DNA of 51,103 nt from an uncultured Bacteroides sp. (GCA_947646015.1 CANSEY010000031.1:1-51103); one strand, 5' to 3'. Positions 27,146 through 37,845 are shown, counted from the first letter of the stretch. A program made the numbers and translations. Notes: generated by a model from the sequence alone, not told the origin.

Positions 27146-27712
27146 TTGAAACAAGACTGGAAACCGGGAACGATGATCTATCCGCTGCCTGCCGTATTGG
27201 TGAGTTGCGGAAAAGATGAAAGTGAATATAATATTATAACAGTAGCATGGACGGGTACGATTTGCACAAACCCGCCCATGTGCTATATATCCGTACGACC
27301 GGAACGACACTCCTACGACATCATCAAGAAAAATATGGAGTTCGTCATCAATCTGACAACTAAAGATATGGCGTTCCCCACCGACTGGTGCGGAGTACGT
27401 TCGGGACGGAATTATCGTAAATTCGAAGAGATGAAACTCACTCCGGGACGCTGCACCGTAGTCAGCGCACCGCTGATCGAAGAGTCTCCCCTCTGCATCG
27501 AATGTCGCGTGAAGGAAATTGTTTCGCTCGGTTCGCATGATATGTTTATCGCCGATGTGGTAAACGTCCGTGCAGACGACCGGAACCTGAATCCCGAAAC
27601 CGGCAAGTTCGAACTGGCGGAAGCGAACCCGCTGGTATATGTGCACGGAGGATATTACGACCTGGGAGAAAAAATAGGGAAATTCGGCTGGAGTGTAGAA
27701 AAGAAGAAATAA
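27146..27712 (+). CDS. Flavin reductase family (FMN-binding split-barrel) protein
   Basis: A 188-residue protein of the DIM6/NTAB flavin reductase family: 'YPLPAVLVSCG', 'NIITVAWTGTICTNPPMCYI' and 'RHSYDIIKKNMEFVINL' form the FMN-binding split barrel, and 'TDWCGVRSGRNYRKFEE' follows. Related proteins reduce flavin with NAD(P)H or act as flavoprotein oxidoreductases; the substrate is unknown. The start is probably a TTG at 27146 (giving MKQDWKPGTMIYPLP); the alternative ATG at 27173 would remove part of the first strand. It lies 34 bp after pyrI and 16 bp before the next gene, so it may be co-transcribed. Confidence 0.85.
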   Translation: MKQDWKPGTMIYPLPAVLVSCGKDESEYNIITVAWTGTICTNPPMCYISVRPERHSYDIIKKNMEFVINLTTKDMAFPTDWCGVRSGRNYRKFEEMKLTPGRCTVVSAPLIEESPLCIECRVKEIVSLGSHDMFIADVVNVRADDRNLNPETGKFELAEANPLVYVHGGYYDLGEKIGKFGWSVEKKK

Positions 27713-27728
27713 AGAAAAAAGTACTGCC

Positions 27729-28466
27729 ATGAATATACTGCGCAACATAATTCTTTTCGGTTGGATGGCGATAGCTTGCACAGCTTTCGCCCAAGATCGT
27801 AACGCAGATAAAGTGGAACGTCCCAACACGAAGAAAATCAACTTCGGTATCAAAGCCGGATTTAATTCTTCCATGTTTATGGTATCCGAATTGAAAATCA
27901 AAGACGTAACGATCGACGAAGTACAAAATAATTATAAAATCGGTTATTTCGGCGCGATCTTCATGCGCTTTAATATAAAGAAGCACTTCATTCAGCCGGA
28001 AGCATCCTATAATGTCAGCAAAGGCGAGATCACCTTTGACAAACTTGGTTCGCAGCACCCTGCCATCGAACCCGATTATGCTTCCGTACAATCCGTACTT
28101 CACAGTATCGACTTCCCTGTTCTCTACGGATATAATGTAGTGAAAAAAGGACCTTACGGAATGTCTATCTTTGCCGGTCCCAAACTCCGGTATCTATGGG
28201 GAAAGCAGAACGAAATCACTTTCACAAACTTCGACCAGAAAGGGATTCATGAAAAGCTGTATCCGCTCAATGTCAGCGTCGTGATCGGTGTCGGCGTCAA
28301 TATCTCCCGCATCTTTTTCGACTTCCGCTACGAACAGGGGATAGGAAATATCTCCAAATCCATCGTTTATGACAATATCAATTCAGACGGCAGCACGGGA
28401 GTCAGCCCTATCATTTTCCGCCGCCGCGACAGCGCATTAAGTTTCTCATTCGGATTCATTCTTTAA
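27729..28466 (+). CDS. Outer-membrane beta-barrel (PorT-like) protein
   Basis: A 245-residue protein with a signal peptide (cleavage near AFAQ, residue 22) followed by alternating amphipathic strands such as 'FGIKAGFNSSMFMVSE', 'GYFGAIFMRFNIKKHFIQPE' and 'RIFFDFRYEQGIGNIS'. The general shape fits the Bacteroidetes porin-family / PorT outer-membrane barrels (OMP_b-brl_2). The C-terminus ends 'SFSFGFIL', an outer-membrane-type final strand. No substrate or enzymatic motif is visible. It follows the flavin reductase gene by 16 bp. Confidence 0.8.
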   Translation: MNILRNIILFGWMAIACTAFAQDRNADKVERPNTKKINFGIKAGFNSSMFMVSELKIKDVTIDEVQNNYKIGYFGAIFMRFNIKKHFIQPEASYNVSKGEITFDKLGSQHPAIEPDYASVQSVLHSIDFPVLYGYNVVKKGPYGMSIFAGPKLRYLWGKQNEITFTNFDQKGIHEKLYPLNVSVVIGVGVNISRIFFDFRYEQGIGNISKSIVYDNINSDGSTGVSPIIFRRRDSALSFSFGFIL

Positions 28467-28625
28467 AGAACATCCGACAGCCGGCTGATGAACTTTTGAT
28501 AGTCGGCAACCGGCAAAAACAGACACCTCCTATTCATTCCGTACGATAAATTATCCATTATCTATTAATTTCCTCCATTTACTAACATTTTTCTTATAGT
28601 TCCTTCGTTCTTTATTTATTTTCAC

Positions 28626-28633
28626 TAACTTTG
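28626..28633 (+). promoter_or_regulatory. -7 element of the glyA promoter
   Basis: TAACTTTG lies 54 bp before the glyA ATG. The region 19 bp upstream (cttc/ttcg) is only a weak -33 match. Confidence 0.5.
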
Positions 28634-28686
28634 TGCGCTTAAAATAGGTATCTCGAATTAAAAATTTAATCTTACTTATAAAAAGA

Positions 28687-29967
28687 ATGAAAAGAGACGA
28701 CTTAATTTTCGACATCATCGAAAAAGAGCACCAACGTCAGCTGAAAGGTATCGAGCTGATTGCATCTGAAAACTTTGTAAGTGACCAGGTAATGCAGGCA
28801 ATGGGTTCTTGCCTGACTAACAAGTACGCAGAAGGTTATCCGGGCAAACGTTACTACGGAGGTTGTGAAGTAGTTGACCAAAGCGAACAAATCGCTATCG
28901 ACCGCCTGAAAGAAATCTTCGGTGCCGAATGGGCAAACGTACAACCGCATTCAGGAGCACAAGCCAATGCAGCCGTATTTCTGGCTGTTTTGAATCCAGG
29001 CGACAAGTTTATGGGATTAAACCTCGCACACGGCGGACACCTTTCTCACGGTTCATTAGTAAACACTTCCGGCATTATCTACACTCCTTGCGAATACAAT
29101 CTGAATCAGGAAACCGGCCGTGTAGACTACGACCAGATGGAAGAAGTTGCTTTGCGCGAAAAGCCGAAAATGATTATCGGCGGTGGCTCTGCTTATTCCC
29201 GCGAATGGGACTACAAACGTATGCGTGAAATCGCAGATAAAGTAGGCGCTATCCTGATGATCGACATGGCTCACCCTGCGGGTCTGATCGCTGCCGGACT
29301 GTTGGAGAACCCGGTTAAATATGCACACATCGTCACTTCGACTACACATAAAACACTTCGCGGACCTCGTGGTGGGGTCATCATGATGGGAAAAGATTTC
29401 CCTAATCCTTGGGGAAAGAAAACTCCGAAGGGTGAAATCAAAATGATGTCTCAATTACTGGATTCAGCTGTATTCCCAGGTGTACAGGGCGGACCGTTGG
29501 AACACGTAATCGCTGCCAAAGCCGTAGCTTTCGGCGAAATCCTGCAACCGGAATACAAGGAATATGCAAAACAGGTTCAGAAGAATGCTGCCGTACTGGC
29601 ACAGGCTTTGATAGACCGTGGTTTTACAATCGTTTCCGGTGGTACGGACAATCACTCCATGCTGGTTGACCTGCGTAGCAAATACCCTGATCTGACAGGT
29701 AAGGTAGCAGAAAAAGCATTAGTTTCTGCTGACATTACCGTGAATAAGAACATGGTTCCGTTTGACAGCCGTTCTGCTTTCCAAACTTCCGGTATCCGTC
29801 TGGGTACTCCTGCCATCACAACCCGTGGTGCGAAAGAAGACCTGATGATCGAAATTGCCGAAATGATCGAAACTGTTCTGTCTAACGTGGAAAATGAAGA
29901 GGTGATCGCACAAGTACGTGCACGTGTCAATGAGACAATGAAGAAATATCCTCTTTTTGCTGATTAA
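28687..29967 (+). CDS. glyA: Serine hydroxymethyltransferase
   Basis: A 426-residue PLP enzyme that converts serine and tetrahydrofolate into glycine and methylene-tetrahydrofolate, the main source of one-carbon units. Motifs include '[17 protein letters not shown]', '[15 protein letters not shown]', '[12 protein letters not shown]', and the PLP-binding K222 in '[13 protein letters not shown]'. It is of normal length. It is monocistronic with a terminator at 30058-30097. The fhs gene for formate-tetrahydrofolate ligase is convergent just downstream. Confidence 0.98.
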   Translation: MKRDDLIFDIIEKEHQRQLKGIELIASENFVSDQVMQAMGSCLTNKYAEGYPGKRYYGGCEVVDQSEQIAIDRLKEIFGAEWANVQPHSGAQANAAVFLAVLNPGDKFMGLNLAHGGHLSHGSLVNTSGIIYTPCEYNLNQETGRVDYDQMEEVALREKPKMIIGGGSAYSREWDYKRMREIADKVGAILMIDMAHPAGLIAAGLLENPVKYAHIVTSTTHKTLRGPRGGVIMMGKDFPNPWGKKTPKGEIKMMSQLLDSAVFPGVQGGPLEHVIAAKAVAFGEILQPEYKEYAKQVQKNAAVLAQALIDRGFTIVSGGTDNHSMLVDLRSKYPDLTGKVAEKALVSADITVNKNMVPFDSRSAFQTSGIRLGTPAITTRGAKEDLMIEIAEMIETVLSNVENEEVIAQVRARVNETMKKYPLFAD

Positions 29968-30057
29968 GATTTCTTTCTTTGAGTAACCAAATGCCGGTAA
30001 TGTGAATTAGCAGCATTTGTGTTCAACATTTCATAAAGAATTTCTTTTGAATTTTAT

Positions 30058-30097
30058 AAGCCTGCTTTCTGTGAAGAAAACAGGCTTTTCTTTTTTA
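30058..30097 (+). terminator. Terminator of glyA
   Basis: The hairpin has an outer stem aagcctg (30058-30064) / caggctt (30081-30087) and an inner stem tttct/agaaa around a gtga loop, and is followed by ttcttttttattt. It lies 90 bp after the stop. The rest of the 385-bp gap (29968-30352) has no gene that I can support. Confidence 0.85.
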
Positions 30098-30259
30098 TTT
30101 ATTAACAGAATCAGACAAACTATCTGCTCGAAAAGATGTTTTCTTACTACAAAAAGAGAAATTGAAATACGCCTATACTCTTCCGGAAAGCAGCGACTTC
30201 AATCGTACAGTGTATCAGACAAGGTCAACATACCGGTACACTGGACTCTATATACAATC

Positions 30260-30301
30260 ATCCCCGTCTTTCCACTTCTGATAGTTTGGGAAGACGGGGA
30301 T
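30260..30301. terminator. Long hairpin downstream of fhs
   Basis: A 15-bp stem with one G-T pair (atccccgtctttcca 30260-30274, tgggaagacggggat 30287-30301) and a 12-nt loop lies 52 bp past the fhs stop. Neither flank is T-rich, so it may terminate weakly or protect the fhs mRNA end. Confidence 0.55.
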
Positions 30302-30352
30302 TTATATTGGATGATTGACAGTACAGAAATATACTAAATGAAATAGTAAAAA

Positions 30353-32020
30353 TCAGCTCAGTCCTTCAATTTCACCATCTACAATGTCGATATGCAACGC
30401 TTGCGGTTCTTTGGGCAATCCCGGCATACGAAGGATTTCTCCTGCAATCGCTACAATCATTTCGGCACCGTTATTAATCACTATATCCTTGATATGGAAC
30501 TCGAAATTATTCACGGCGCCATAAATCTTCGGATCGGCAGAAAAAGAGTATTGTGTCTTGGCAATACAAACTGGATAATGAGTGATTCCCATTTTCTCAA
30601 TCAGCTTGATACGGTTGCGGGCGATGCTGCTGTACGTAATGACGCTGGCTCCATAAAGGTTGGTAGCCACTTTCTCAATCTTCTGCTGTATGCTGTCTTC
30701 TTCTTTATACGTATAACGCAAAGGTTCGGACGGATTATTTTCTATCGTATCGACTACGAGGCGGGCCATATCTACCGCTCCATCACCACCTTCGCTGAAC
30801 GCATTATTGATGGCGTAACCTACCCCCAACTGTTCGCAGTGCTCGCGCAGCATTTCCATTTCCTCGTCCGTGTCGGTGGCAAACTTATTGAAAGCAACCA
30901 CTACCGTCTGCCCGAAGGAGCGAAGATTACGAATATGTTTATCCAGATTGCGCAATCCTTCTTTCAGTCCTTCCATGTTCGGTTCCTTGATGCGGTCGAG
31001 ACTGACACCACCGTGCATCTTCAGTCCTTGCGCCGTAGCGACAATCACAGTCAGTTTGGGCTGGAGTCCGCTTTTGCGGCATTTGATGTTATAAAACTTT
31101 TCAGCGCCGAGGTCTGCGCCGAATCCGGCTTCCGTAATCACATAGTCACCGAATGACATTGCCAGTTTGGTGGCAAGAATAGAGTTACAGCCATGAGCGA
31201 TATTGGCAAACGGTCCGCCGTGTACGAAAGCGGCGGTACCTTCGGTCGTCTGCACCAGATTCGGATGGATGGCGTCTTTCAGCAATACCGTGATAGCTCC
31301 CGCCACTCCGAGATCTTTCACCGTAAAAGGCTGGTCATCATATGTAAAACCAAGCAGAATATTTTCAATGCGGCGGCGCAAGTCTTCCACATCTTTGGAA
31401 AGGCAGAGAATGGCCATAATTTCCGAAGCCGGAGTAATATCGAAGCCTGACTCCTGCGTGATGCCGTTCGACTTGGGTCCGAGTCCGACTACGATGCTGC
31501 GCAACGAACGGTCGTTCACGTCGAGCACCCGACGCCAGAGAATTTCTTTCAATCCGAAACCTTTCGCCTGATTCTGATAAAGATAATTATCGAGCAAAGC
31601 AGAAATCATGTTATGCGCGGAAGTAATCGCATGAAAGTCTCCCGTAAAATGAAGGTTGATCTTCTCCATCGGAAGCACCTGTGCATATCCCCCACCCGCT
31701 GCTCCTCCCTTCATACCGAAGCAAGGACCGAGAGACGGCTCGCGCAAAGCGACAATCGCCTTCTTTCCGATTTTGTTCAGTCCCAGGGCGAGACCGATAG
31801 ATACTGTAGTTTTGCCGATACCCGCCTTTGTCGCTGTGATGGCAGTTACCAGGACAAGGTTACTTTTCTTCACTTTCTCCTCGTCGATCAGTTGTTCGGG
31901 AATCTTCGCGATGTAGCGACCATAATTTTCGACTTCTTCACGAGGGATTCCGATGCTTTCGGCAACTTGCTTGATCTTTTTCAACTCGACACTGCGAGCT
32001 ATTTCTATGTCTGATTTCAT
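30353..32020 (-). CDS. fhs: Formate-tetrahydrofolate ligase
   Basis: A 555-residue enzyme that forms 10-formyl-tetrahydrofolate from formate, ATP and tetrahydrofolate. The P-loop is 'TKAGIGKTT' (K70), slightly changed from the usual TPAGEGKTT. It is followed by '[20 protein letters not shown]' and '[16 protein letters not shown]', which are diagnostic. The longest frame starts with a TTG at 32053, but that lies in the -7 promoter element, so the ATG at 32020 is the start. Together with glyA it links formate, a fermentation product, to one-carbon metabolism. Confidence 0.97.
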   Translation of the reverse strand: MKSDIEIARSVELKKIKQVAESIGIPREEVENYGRYIAKIPEQLIDEEKVKKSNLVLVTAITATKAGIGKTTVSIGLALGLNKIGKKAIVALREPSLGPCFGMKGGAAGGGYAQVLPMEKINLHFTGDFHAITSAHNMISALLDNYLYQNQAKGFGLKEILWRRVLDVNDRSLRSIVVGLGPKSNGITQESGFDITPASEIMAILCLSKDVEDLRRRIENILLGFTYDDQPFTVKDLGVAGAITVLLKDAIHPNLVQTTEGTAAFVHGGPFANIAHGCNSILATKLAMSFGDYVITEAGFGADLGAEKFYNIKCRKSGLQPKLTVIVATAQGLKMHGGVSLDRIKEPNMEGLKEGLRNLDKHIRNLRSFGQTVVVAFNKFATDTDEEMEMLREHCEQLGVGYAINNAFSEGGDGAVDMARLVVDTIENNPSEPLRYTYKEEDSIQQKIEKVATNLYGASVITYSSIARNRIKLIEKMGITHYPVCIAKTQYSFSADPKIYGAVNNFEFHIKDIVINNGAEMIVAIAGEILRMPGLPKEPQALHIDIVDGEIEGLS

Positions 32021-32050
32021 ACAGAATATGATTAGTTTTATTTGAAGTGA

Positions 32051-32082
32051 CAAAAGTATAACAAAAAAGCGAAACTGAGAAA
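32051..32082 (-). promoter_or_regulatory. Promoter of fhs
   Basis: The minus strand has TTTC (plus 32079-32082), a 20-bp spacer and TACTTTTG (plus 32051-32058). Transcription would begin near 32046, about 26 nt before the ATG at 32020. Confidence 0.65.
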
Positions 32083-32226
32083 TTTAAGACGCTCTCTCGT
32101 TTGCCCGGGACTTCCGCACAATTAATTTATATTTTTAGAAACTATGACGATAACGTACTTAACCCACTAAACTCTTTTTGCACAAGAACTGTTGTTATGA
32201 ACATAACCTAAACAAGAACAACATAT

Positions 32227-33921
32227 ATGGAATGGATTATTAATCAACTCAGGGATCATCCCGAACTTGCCATTTTCCTCACTTTATTCGCCGGCTTCTG
32301 GCTGGGCAGATTCAAAATAGGAAAATTTTCGTTGGGAACAGTAACCAGCGTGCTACTGGTCGGAGTACTGGTGGGACAATTAAACATTAGTGTAGACGGC
32401 CCGATGAAAGCTGTCTTTTTCCTCCTGTTTTTATTCGCTGTGGGCTATAAGGTAGGTCCGCAATTCTTTCGCGGATTGAAGAAAGACGGATTGCCGCAAG
32501 TAGGATTTGCCGTCCTGATGTGCTTTGTCAGCCTCATCGCCCCATGGATACTTGCCAAAATCATGGGCTACCATGTAGGCGAGGCTGCCGGATTGCTGGC
32601 AGGCTCACAGACCATTTCCGCAGTAATCGGTGTGGCAAGCGACACGATCAATCAATTAAGCATCAGCGATACGCAGAAAGCGACATTTATCAATGCCATC
32701 CCCGTAGCATACGCTGTGACTTATATTTTCGGTACGGCAGGTTCCGCATGGATTCTGGCTTCACTCGGTCCCAAAATGCTGGGCGGACTGGAGAAGGTGA
32801 AAGCGGACTGCAAAGAGCTGGAAGCCAAAATGGGAACTTCCGAAGCAGATGAACCCGGATTTTACACCGCCCTCCGCCCCGTCGTATTCCGTGCTTATAA
32901 AATAGATAACGAATGGTTCGGCAAAGGAAAAACGGTCAGCGAACTGGAGAACTATCTGGTGGAAAACGATAAACGGCTGTTTGTAGAACGCGTACGGCAA
33001 AAGGGCGTCATAGAAGAAGTCACCCCGGATATGCTTCTACAACCGGGCGATGAAGTCGTATTAAGCGGCCGCCGTGAATATGCAATCGGCGAAGAAGACT
33101 GGATCGGTCCGGAAGTGATCGACGCCCAACTGCTCGACTTTCCGGCAGAGACGCTTCCGGTAATGGTCACCCACCGCACATTCGCAGGCGAAAAGGTCTC
33201 CACGATCCGTGCGCTGAAATTCATGCACGGAGTCAGTATCCGCAGTATCAAGCGAGCAGGCATCAATGTTCCGGTACTCGCTCAGACAGTGATCGACTCC
33301 GGCGATATCCTCGAACTGACCGGAACAAAACTCGAAGTAGAAACTGCCGCCAAACAGATGGGCTATATCGATCGCCCCACCAACCAGACAGATATGATCT
33401 TCGTGGGACTGGGTATCCTGCTCGGTGGTCTGGTCGGCGCACTTGCCATTCACCTGGGAGGTATCCCGATCAGCCTGTCCACCAGTGGAGGTGCCTTGAT
33501 CGCAGGACTCGTATTCGGCTGGCTGCGCAGCAAACATCCGACCTTTGGCGGTATCCCCGAACCTTCGTTGTGGGTATTGAATAATGTGGGATTGAATATG
33601 TTTATCGCTGTTGTCGGCATCGCTGCCGGACCTAGTTTCGTGACCGGTTTCAAGGAAGTAGGATTCAGCCTGTTTATCGTCGGTGCACTGGCAACCGCCA
33701 TCCCTCTTCTCAGCGGACTGCTGATGGGAAGATATCTGTTCAAGTTCCACCCTGCCCTCACACTGGGATGTACAGCCGGAGCACGTACCACAACCGCCGC
33801 ACTGGGAGCTATTCAGGATGCATTGGGAAGCGACACTCCCGCGTTAGGATACACCGTGACGTATGCAGTCGGTAATACACTACTGATTATCTGGGGAGTA
33901 GCCATCGTATTGCTCATGTAA
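32227..33921 (+). CDS. aspT: Aspartate:alanine antiporter
   Basis: A 564-residue inner-membrane protein of the AAE (AspT/YidE) family. It has two hydrophobic halves (about 15-180 and 395-564) that resemble each other, each with a '[13 protein letters not shown]' / '[15 protein letters not shown]' substrate-region motif, separated by a cytoplasmic part with two TrkA-C-like domains (about 220-385). AspT exchanges external aspartate for internal alanine; because one charge moves, the exchange contributes to the membrane potential. The decarboxylase that makes alanine from aspartate is encoded 60 bp downstream, which strongly supports the assignment. The ATG is at 32227. Confidence 0.92.
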   Translation: MEWIINQLRDHPELAIFLTLFAGFWLGRFKIGKFSLGTVTSVLLVGVLVGQLNISVDGPMKAVFFLLFLFAVGYKVGPQFFRGLKKDGLPQVGFAVLMCFVSLIAPWILAKIMGYHVGEAAGLLAGSQTISAVIGVASDTINQLSISDTQKATFINAIPVAYAVTYIFGTAGSAWILASLGPKMLGGLEKVKADCKELEAKMGTSEADEPGFYTALRPVVFRAYKIDNEWFGKGKTVSELENYLVENDKRLFVERVRQKGVIEEVTPDMLLQPGDEVVLSGRREYAIGEEDWIGPEVIDAQLLDFPAETLPVMVTHRTFAGEKVSTIRALKFMHGVSIRSIKRAGINVPVLAQTVIDSGDILELTGTKLEVETAAKQMGYIDRPTNQTDMIFVGLGILLGGLVGALAIHLGGIPISLSTSGGALIAGLVFGWLRSKHPTFGGIPEPSLWVLNNVGLNMFIAVVGIAAGPSFVTGFKEVGFSLFIVGALATAIPLLSGLLMGRYLFKFHPALTLGCTAGARTTTAALGAIQDALGSDTPALGYTVTYAVGNTLLIIWGVAIVLLM

Positions 33922-33981
33922 ATGTCAGTATAATGAATGTATAGGAAATCAAAATTAAGTATCAAAACAATAAGAACCATT

Positions 33982-35610
33982 ATGGAAAAGAAAACAACTG
34001 GCACAGCTATCACCAAGAACTTTGCCAAAAAGATGGAAACGATCAGCCCTTTCGAACTTAAAAACAAGCTCATCGAAATGGCTGACGAGAGTATCAAGAA
34101 AATGGCCCATACCATGCTGAACGCAGGACGAGGCAACCCGAACTGGATTGCGACCGAACCGCGTGAAGCATTCTTCCTGTTAGGAAAATTCGGACTTTGC
34201 GAATGTCGCCGTGTCCAATCCCTGGAAGAAGGAATTGCAGGCATCCCACAACAGGAAGGAATAGCCGCCCGCTTCGAGGCTTTCCTCAAAGAGAACGAGA
34301 AAGAATCCGGAGCCAGGTTACTGAAAGAAACCTATAATTATATGCTGATGGAGCACGCAGCCGATCCGGACAGACTGGTTCATGAATGGGCGGAATCGGT
34401 CATCGGTGACCAGTATCCTGTCCCCGACCGTATCCTGCACTTCACCGAACTGATCGTACAGGATTATCTGGCACAGGAAATGTGCGACCGCCGTCCCCCT
34501 AAAGGCACATTCGACCTTTTCGCTACCGAAGGCGGAACGGCTGCCATGTGCTATGTATTCGATTCATTGCAGGAAAACTTTCTGTTGAATCAAGGGGATT
34601 CCATCGCCTTGATGATTCCTGTCTTCACGCCCTACATCGAGATTCCGGAATTACGCCGCTATCAGTTCGATGTTACCGAAATATCTGCCGATCAGATGAC
34701 ACCGGACGGGCTGCATACCTGGCAATATAAAGATGAAGATATCGATAAGCTGAAGAATCCGCAGATAAAAGCGTTGTTCATCACCAATCCGAGCAATCCG
34801 CCCAGTTATGCGCTGAGTCCGGAGACTGCCGCACGTATTGTCAACATCGTAAAGAATGACAATCCGAATCTGATGATCATTACGGACGATGTGTACGGAA
34901 CATTCATACCTCACTTCCGTTCGTTGATGGCGGAGTTGCCGCATAATACACTCTGCGTCTATTCCTTCTCCAAGTATTTCGGAGCCACAGGATGGAGAAA
35001 TGCAGTGATAGCCCTACACGAAGACAACATCTACGACAAAATGATTGCCCGCCTGTCGGAGGAGCAAACAGCAATCTTAAACAAGCGTTATGCAAGCCTC
35101 AGTTTACACCCCGAGAAGATGAAGTTTATTGACCGCATGGTAGCCGACAGCCGGCAGATTGCGCTGAACCATACCGCAGGACTCTCGCTGCCTCAGCAAA
35201 TGCAGATGAGCCTGTTCGCCGCTTTCTCCCTTCTCGACAAGGAAGACCGGTACAAGGCAAAGATGCAGGAAATCATCCACCGTCGACTGCATGCACTCTG
35301 GGACAGCACCGGCTTCACGTTGATAGAAGACCCGCTGCGTGCCGGATATTATTCGGAAATCGATATGCTGGTATGGGCGAAGAAATTCTACGGTGACGAA
35401 TTTGCAGACTATCTGCAAAAGACCTACAATCCGCTCGACGTTGTTTTCCGCCTTGCCAACGAGACTTCGCTCGTCCTGCTGAACGGCGGCGGATTTGCCG
35501 GACCGAAATGGAGTGTCCGTGTTTCGCTCGCCAATCTGAACGAAGCCGATTACGTAAAAATAGGACAAAGTATCAAGCGCGTACTGGATGAGTATGCAGA
35601 AAATAGGTAA
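33982..35610 (+). CDS. asdA: Aspartate 4-decarboxylase
   Basis: A 542-residue PLP enzyme of the aminotransferase-fold aspartate beta-decarboxylase family, releasing CO2 and L-alanine from aspartate. The PLP lysine is in 'YSFSKYFGATGWRNAV' at about residue 331, with 'FITNPSNPPSY' and 'IITDDVYGTF' upstream. The frame could be extended to an ATG at 33937, but the ATG at 33982 (MEKKTTGTAITKNF) preceded by an A-rich stretch is preferred. Paired with aspT, it makes a decarboxylation cycle. Its terminator lies inside the end of the convergent barrel gene (35623-35655). The symbol aspD is also used. Confidence 0.93.
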   Translation: MEKKTTGTAITKNFAKKMETISPFELKNKLIEMADESIKKMAHTMLNAGRGNPNWIATEPREAFFLLGKFGLCECRRVQSLEEGIAGIPQQEGIAARFEAFLKENEKESGARLLKETYNYMLMEHAADPDRLVHEWAESVIGDQYPVPDRILHFTELIVQDYLAQEMCDRRPPKGTFDLFATEGGTAAMCYVFDSLQENFLLNQGDSIALMIPVFTPYIEIPELRRYQFDVTEISADQMTPDGLHTWQYKDEDIDKLKNPQIKALFITNPSNPPSYALSPETAARIVNIVKNDNPNLMIITDDVYGTFIPHFRSLMAELPHNTLCVYSFSKYFGATGWRNAVIALHEDNIYDKMIARLSEEQTAILNKRYASLSLHPEKMKFIDRMVADSRQIALNHTAGLSLPQQMQMSLFAAFSLLDKEDRYKAKMQEIIHRRLHALWDSTGFTLIEDPLRAGYYSEIDMLVWAKKFYGDEFADYLQKTYNPLDVVFRLANETSLVLLNGGGFAGPKWSVRVSLANLNEADYVKIGQSIKRVLDEYAENR

Positions 35611-35616
35611 TACTTA

Positions 35617-37725
35617 TTATTTAAAGCGGGAAGTATCCACCTCTTCCCGCTTTTTCTCCTTGTATCCTCCGAATTTGTAGTTGAAGGAAATACCGAAGGC
35701 ACGGGTAGTCTTCATATAGTGATTCTTCACATTCTGTTGTCCGAAACGGACATTAGTCGAAATGGTGGAAGTATTAAATATGTCGTCGCATTTCAAGGTC
35801 AGTTGTGCTTTTCCCTTTGCGAAAGTATAGCGCAGGGCCGCATCCAGATTTCCCGAACGGGGAAGGTCGAAAATGCCTTGTATCGCTTTGTTCTGATAAA
35901 ATCCGCTTAGGGTAAACTTCAAATCAGGTTTGGTGGAGAGAGTGAAGGTATTGTTCATGGTCAATACAAACGTATATAGTTTGCGGTCGAACGGGATATC
36001 CCAGAAATCACTGTCTTTCTGACGGTAACGGAAGCCGATTGCCGTGATGCGGGAGTCCAGCCATTTCTTCACTTTAAAGGGAACTACCATTACCAAGCCC
36101 GCCTGTTCCGAGAAGTCGAAGTTAAAGCATTTATAGATCTCGACCAGACGTTCCGGAGACTGGTAAAGCGTCTGCATTTCCTTGTTTTTCGTGCGGCTGT
36201 AATAGGCGGTCAGCACATATTTACCTTTTAATATATAGCTAATGTTAGCTTCGTAGTTGGTTGCCGGTTTGAGGAAGGGATTTCCCTGAATCTCGGAATA
36301 AGCGCCCATGTAGGAAGTGGAGTTCTGCATACTCCAGTATTCCGGATATTCCTTGTCGCTGCTCAATGAAAATTGCAGGATATGTCCCGGAGCAGGCAAA
36401 TAAGTCAGGTTGGCAACCGGATACAGGCTCCATTCGTTCCACATATCCGTATGATATTGCTCGGCAGCCAGAGAGACATCCGCTGAAAGTTTCTCACCGA
36501 AGCTCTTGCTGAGTCCGGCATAAAAGTTCAGCGTCTGCTCGCGACGACGGGATTGCATGTTGTTGTCCGGCAGTAAAGTTTCCGTTTCGGGATCGAAATA
36601 CATTTGATAACTATTGTCCAATGCGGTCGTATAAGCAATACCATAATTCAATCCCCAGTCTGCGCCCAAAGTATGTTCTTGTCCGGCATAGAAACGCCAT
36701 TGGTTGATCCGTTGGTTATCTTTGCTCAGGAAGTTCAGTGTTTCTTCTCCCAGTGTGCTGTAAAGCAGCTGACTGCCGGGAGCATGATAATAGGTAAATT
36801 CCGCTCCGGCTTTCAGTCCGAAAGGAGTCTGATAGTCGAGTTTGGCATTATGGAGCTGTCCTTCCGAGTGCGAATCGGTGACCGAGTTCTGCGCACCGGT
36901 GACTGTGGCGTAAGGTTTGACATCGGTGAAAGCAGTGGTATAAACCAAGCTCAGCAAATGCTTGTCGGTAAAGGCATAGTCCATCCCAAGGCGTATCTGG
37001 TGATTGTTGTGGCGGGAAGTAGTGATATCATACATATTCATCGGATGCACCGAACCGTCGGCGAGCGTGTGAAGCGCTTCCTTGTCTGTCTCCCTCCGTT
37101 CGCGGCTGTAAGAGTAAGAGTAGAGAAGATCAGCAGAAAATTTGCGTCCGGAGTATAGAAGGCTCGCACGCTCTGCCAGAGATTCGTAGTGTAATTGGCT
37201 GTAAGCGGTATATAGTTCTCCCTGAAGAGAAGGTTCTTTTCCCATGCCCGAAGTCAGTATCAGATTGATCATCGGTCCGCGCACCTGATAACGTGCCGGA
37301 GCGGAATACATCACTTCCGCCTTTTCAATCCGACTGACGGGCATTGATTTCAGCAGGTTGCTTAATTGCTCTACAGAGAGGGTGGTCACTTTTCCGTTGA
37401 TAACCACAGTGACCGGTTGCCCTCCCAACGTCAGGGCATCATTCATGGAGACAACTCCCGGCAGGTTCTTTACTGCATCATAGGCATTGTCTACCGGCAG
37501 GCTGCCGACCAGTCTCGGAACGTCGTATACCAGTTTCCCCTGTTCGGCTTTTACTACCGGACGTTCGCCGGTGATCATGACTTCGGGAAGTTCCCGATAC
37601 AGGCTGTCTATATAGGCTACGTTTTTTACGCTGTCGGCAGGTTCCTGCGCTGTCTGTACCTGCTGTGCAGAAGCGTACATCCAATACATGAAAAGTAACA
37701 AAAGCAGTAAATAAGTTCGTTTCAT
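35617..37725 (-). CDS. TonB-dependent-receptor-like outer-membrane beta-barrel protein
   Basis: A 702-residue outer-membrane protein. The signal peptide ends near ASAQ (residue 21), a plug-like domain covers about 48-155 ('LPEVMITGERPVVKAEQGKL', 'VSMNDALTLGGQPVTVVING', 'SRIEKAEVMYSAPARYQVRG'), and a large barrel (OMP_b-brl_3 type) follows. There is no SusD partner and no STN domain, so it is not a classical SusC. The substrate is unknown. It is divergent from the RprX/RprY-like sensor system at 37859-40081, a possible regulator. The gene ends 6 bp from the convergent asdA stop and includes the asdA terminator hairpin in its last codons. Confidence 0.85.
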   Translation of the reverse strand: MKRTYLLLLLLFMYWMYASAQQVQTAQEPADSVKNVAYIDSLYRELPEVMITGERPVVKAEQGKLVYDVPRLVGSLPVDNAYDAVKNLPGVVSMNDALTLGGQPVTVVINGKVTTLSVEQLSNLLKSMPVSRIEKAEVMYSAPARYQVRGPMINLILTSGMGKEPSLQGELYTAYSQLHYESLAERASLLYSGRKFSADLLYSYSYSRERRETDKEALHTLADGSVHPMNMYDITTSRHNNHQIRLGMDYAFTDKHLLSLVYTTAFTDVKPYATVTGAQNSVTDSHSEGQLHNAKLDYQTPFGLKAGAEFTYYHAPGSQLLYSTLGEETLNFLSKDNQRINQWRFYAGQEHTLGADWGLNYGIAYTTALDNSYQMYFDPETETLLPDNNMQSRRREQTLNFYAGLSKSFGEKLSADVSLAAEQYHTDMWNEWSLYPVANLTYLPAPGHILQFSLSSDKEYPEYWSMQNSTSYMGAYSEIQGNPFLKPATNYEANISYILKGKYVLTAYYSRTKNKEMQTLYQSPERLVEIYKCFNFDFSEQAGLVMVVPFKVKKWLDSRITAIGFRYRQKDSDFWDIPFDRKLYTFVLTMNNTFTLSTKPDLKFTLSGFYQNKAIQGIFDLPRSGNLDAALRYTFAKGKAQLTLKCDDIFNTSTISTNVRFGQQNVKNHYMKTTRAFGISFNYKFGGYKEKKREEVDTSRFK
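35623..35655 (+). terminator. asdA terminator embedded in the convergent barrel gene
   Basis: An 11-bp perfect stem (aaagcgggaag 35623-35633, cttcccgcttt 35643-35653) with loop tatccacct is followed by tt. It starts 13 bp after the asdA stop and lies wholly inside the 3' coding end of the minus-strand barrel gene (residues KREEVDTSR). Confidence 0.8.
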
Positions 37726-37845
37726 ATCGCATTTATTTTTGAGTATGCTGCAAAATACGGGAGAAAAAACGAAACTTTACGTTATCGCCGGCTTATCTAG
37801 TGTTATTTAGTCTTATCAAAGAGAAGAAAAATAACAGTTTCATAC

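Noticed and set aside
30017-30337. 106-residue open frame in the glyA-fhs gap
   Set aside because: It runs through the glyA terminator and a second hairpin, starts with TTG, lacks a start region, and its composition looks random.
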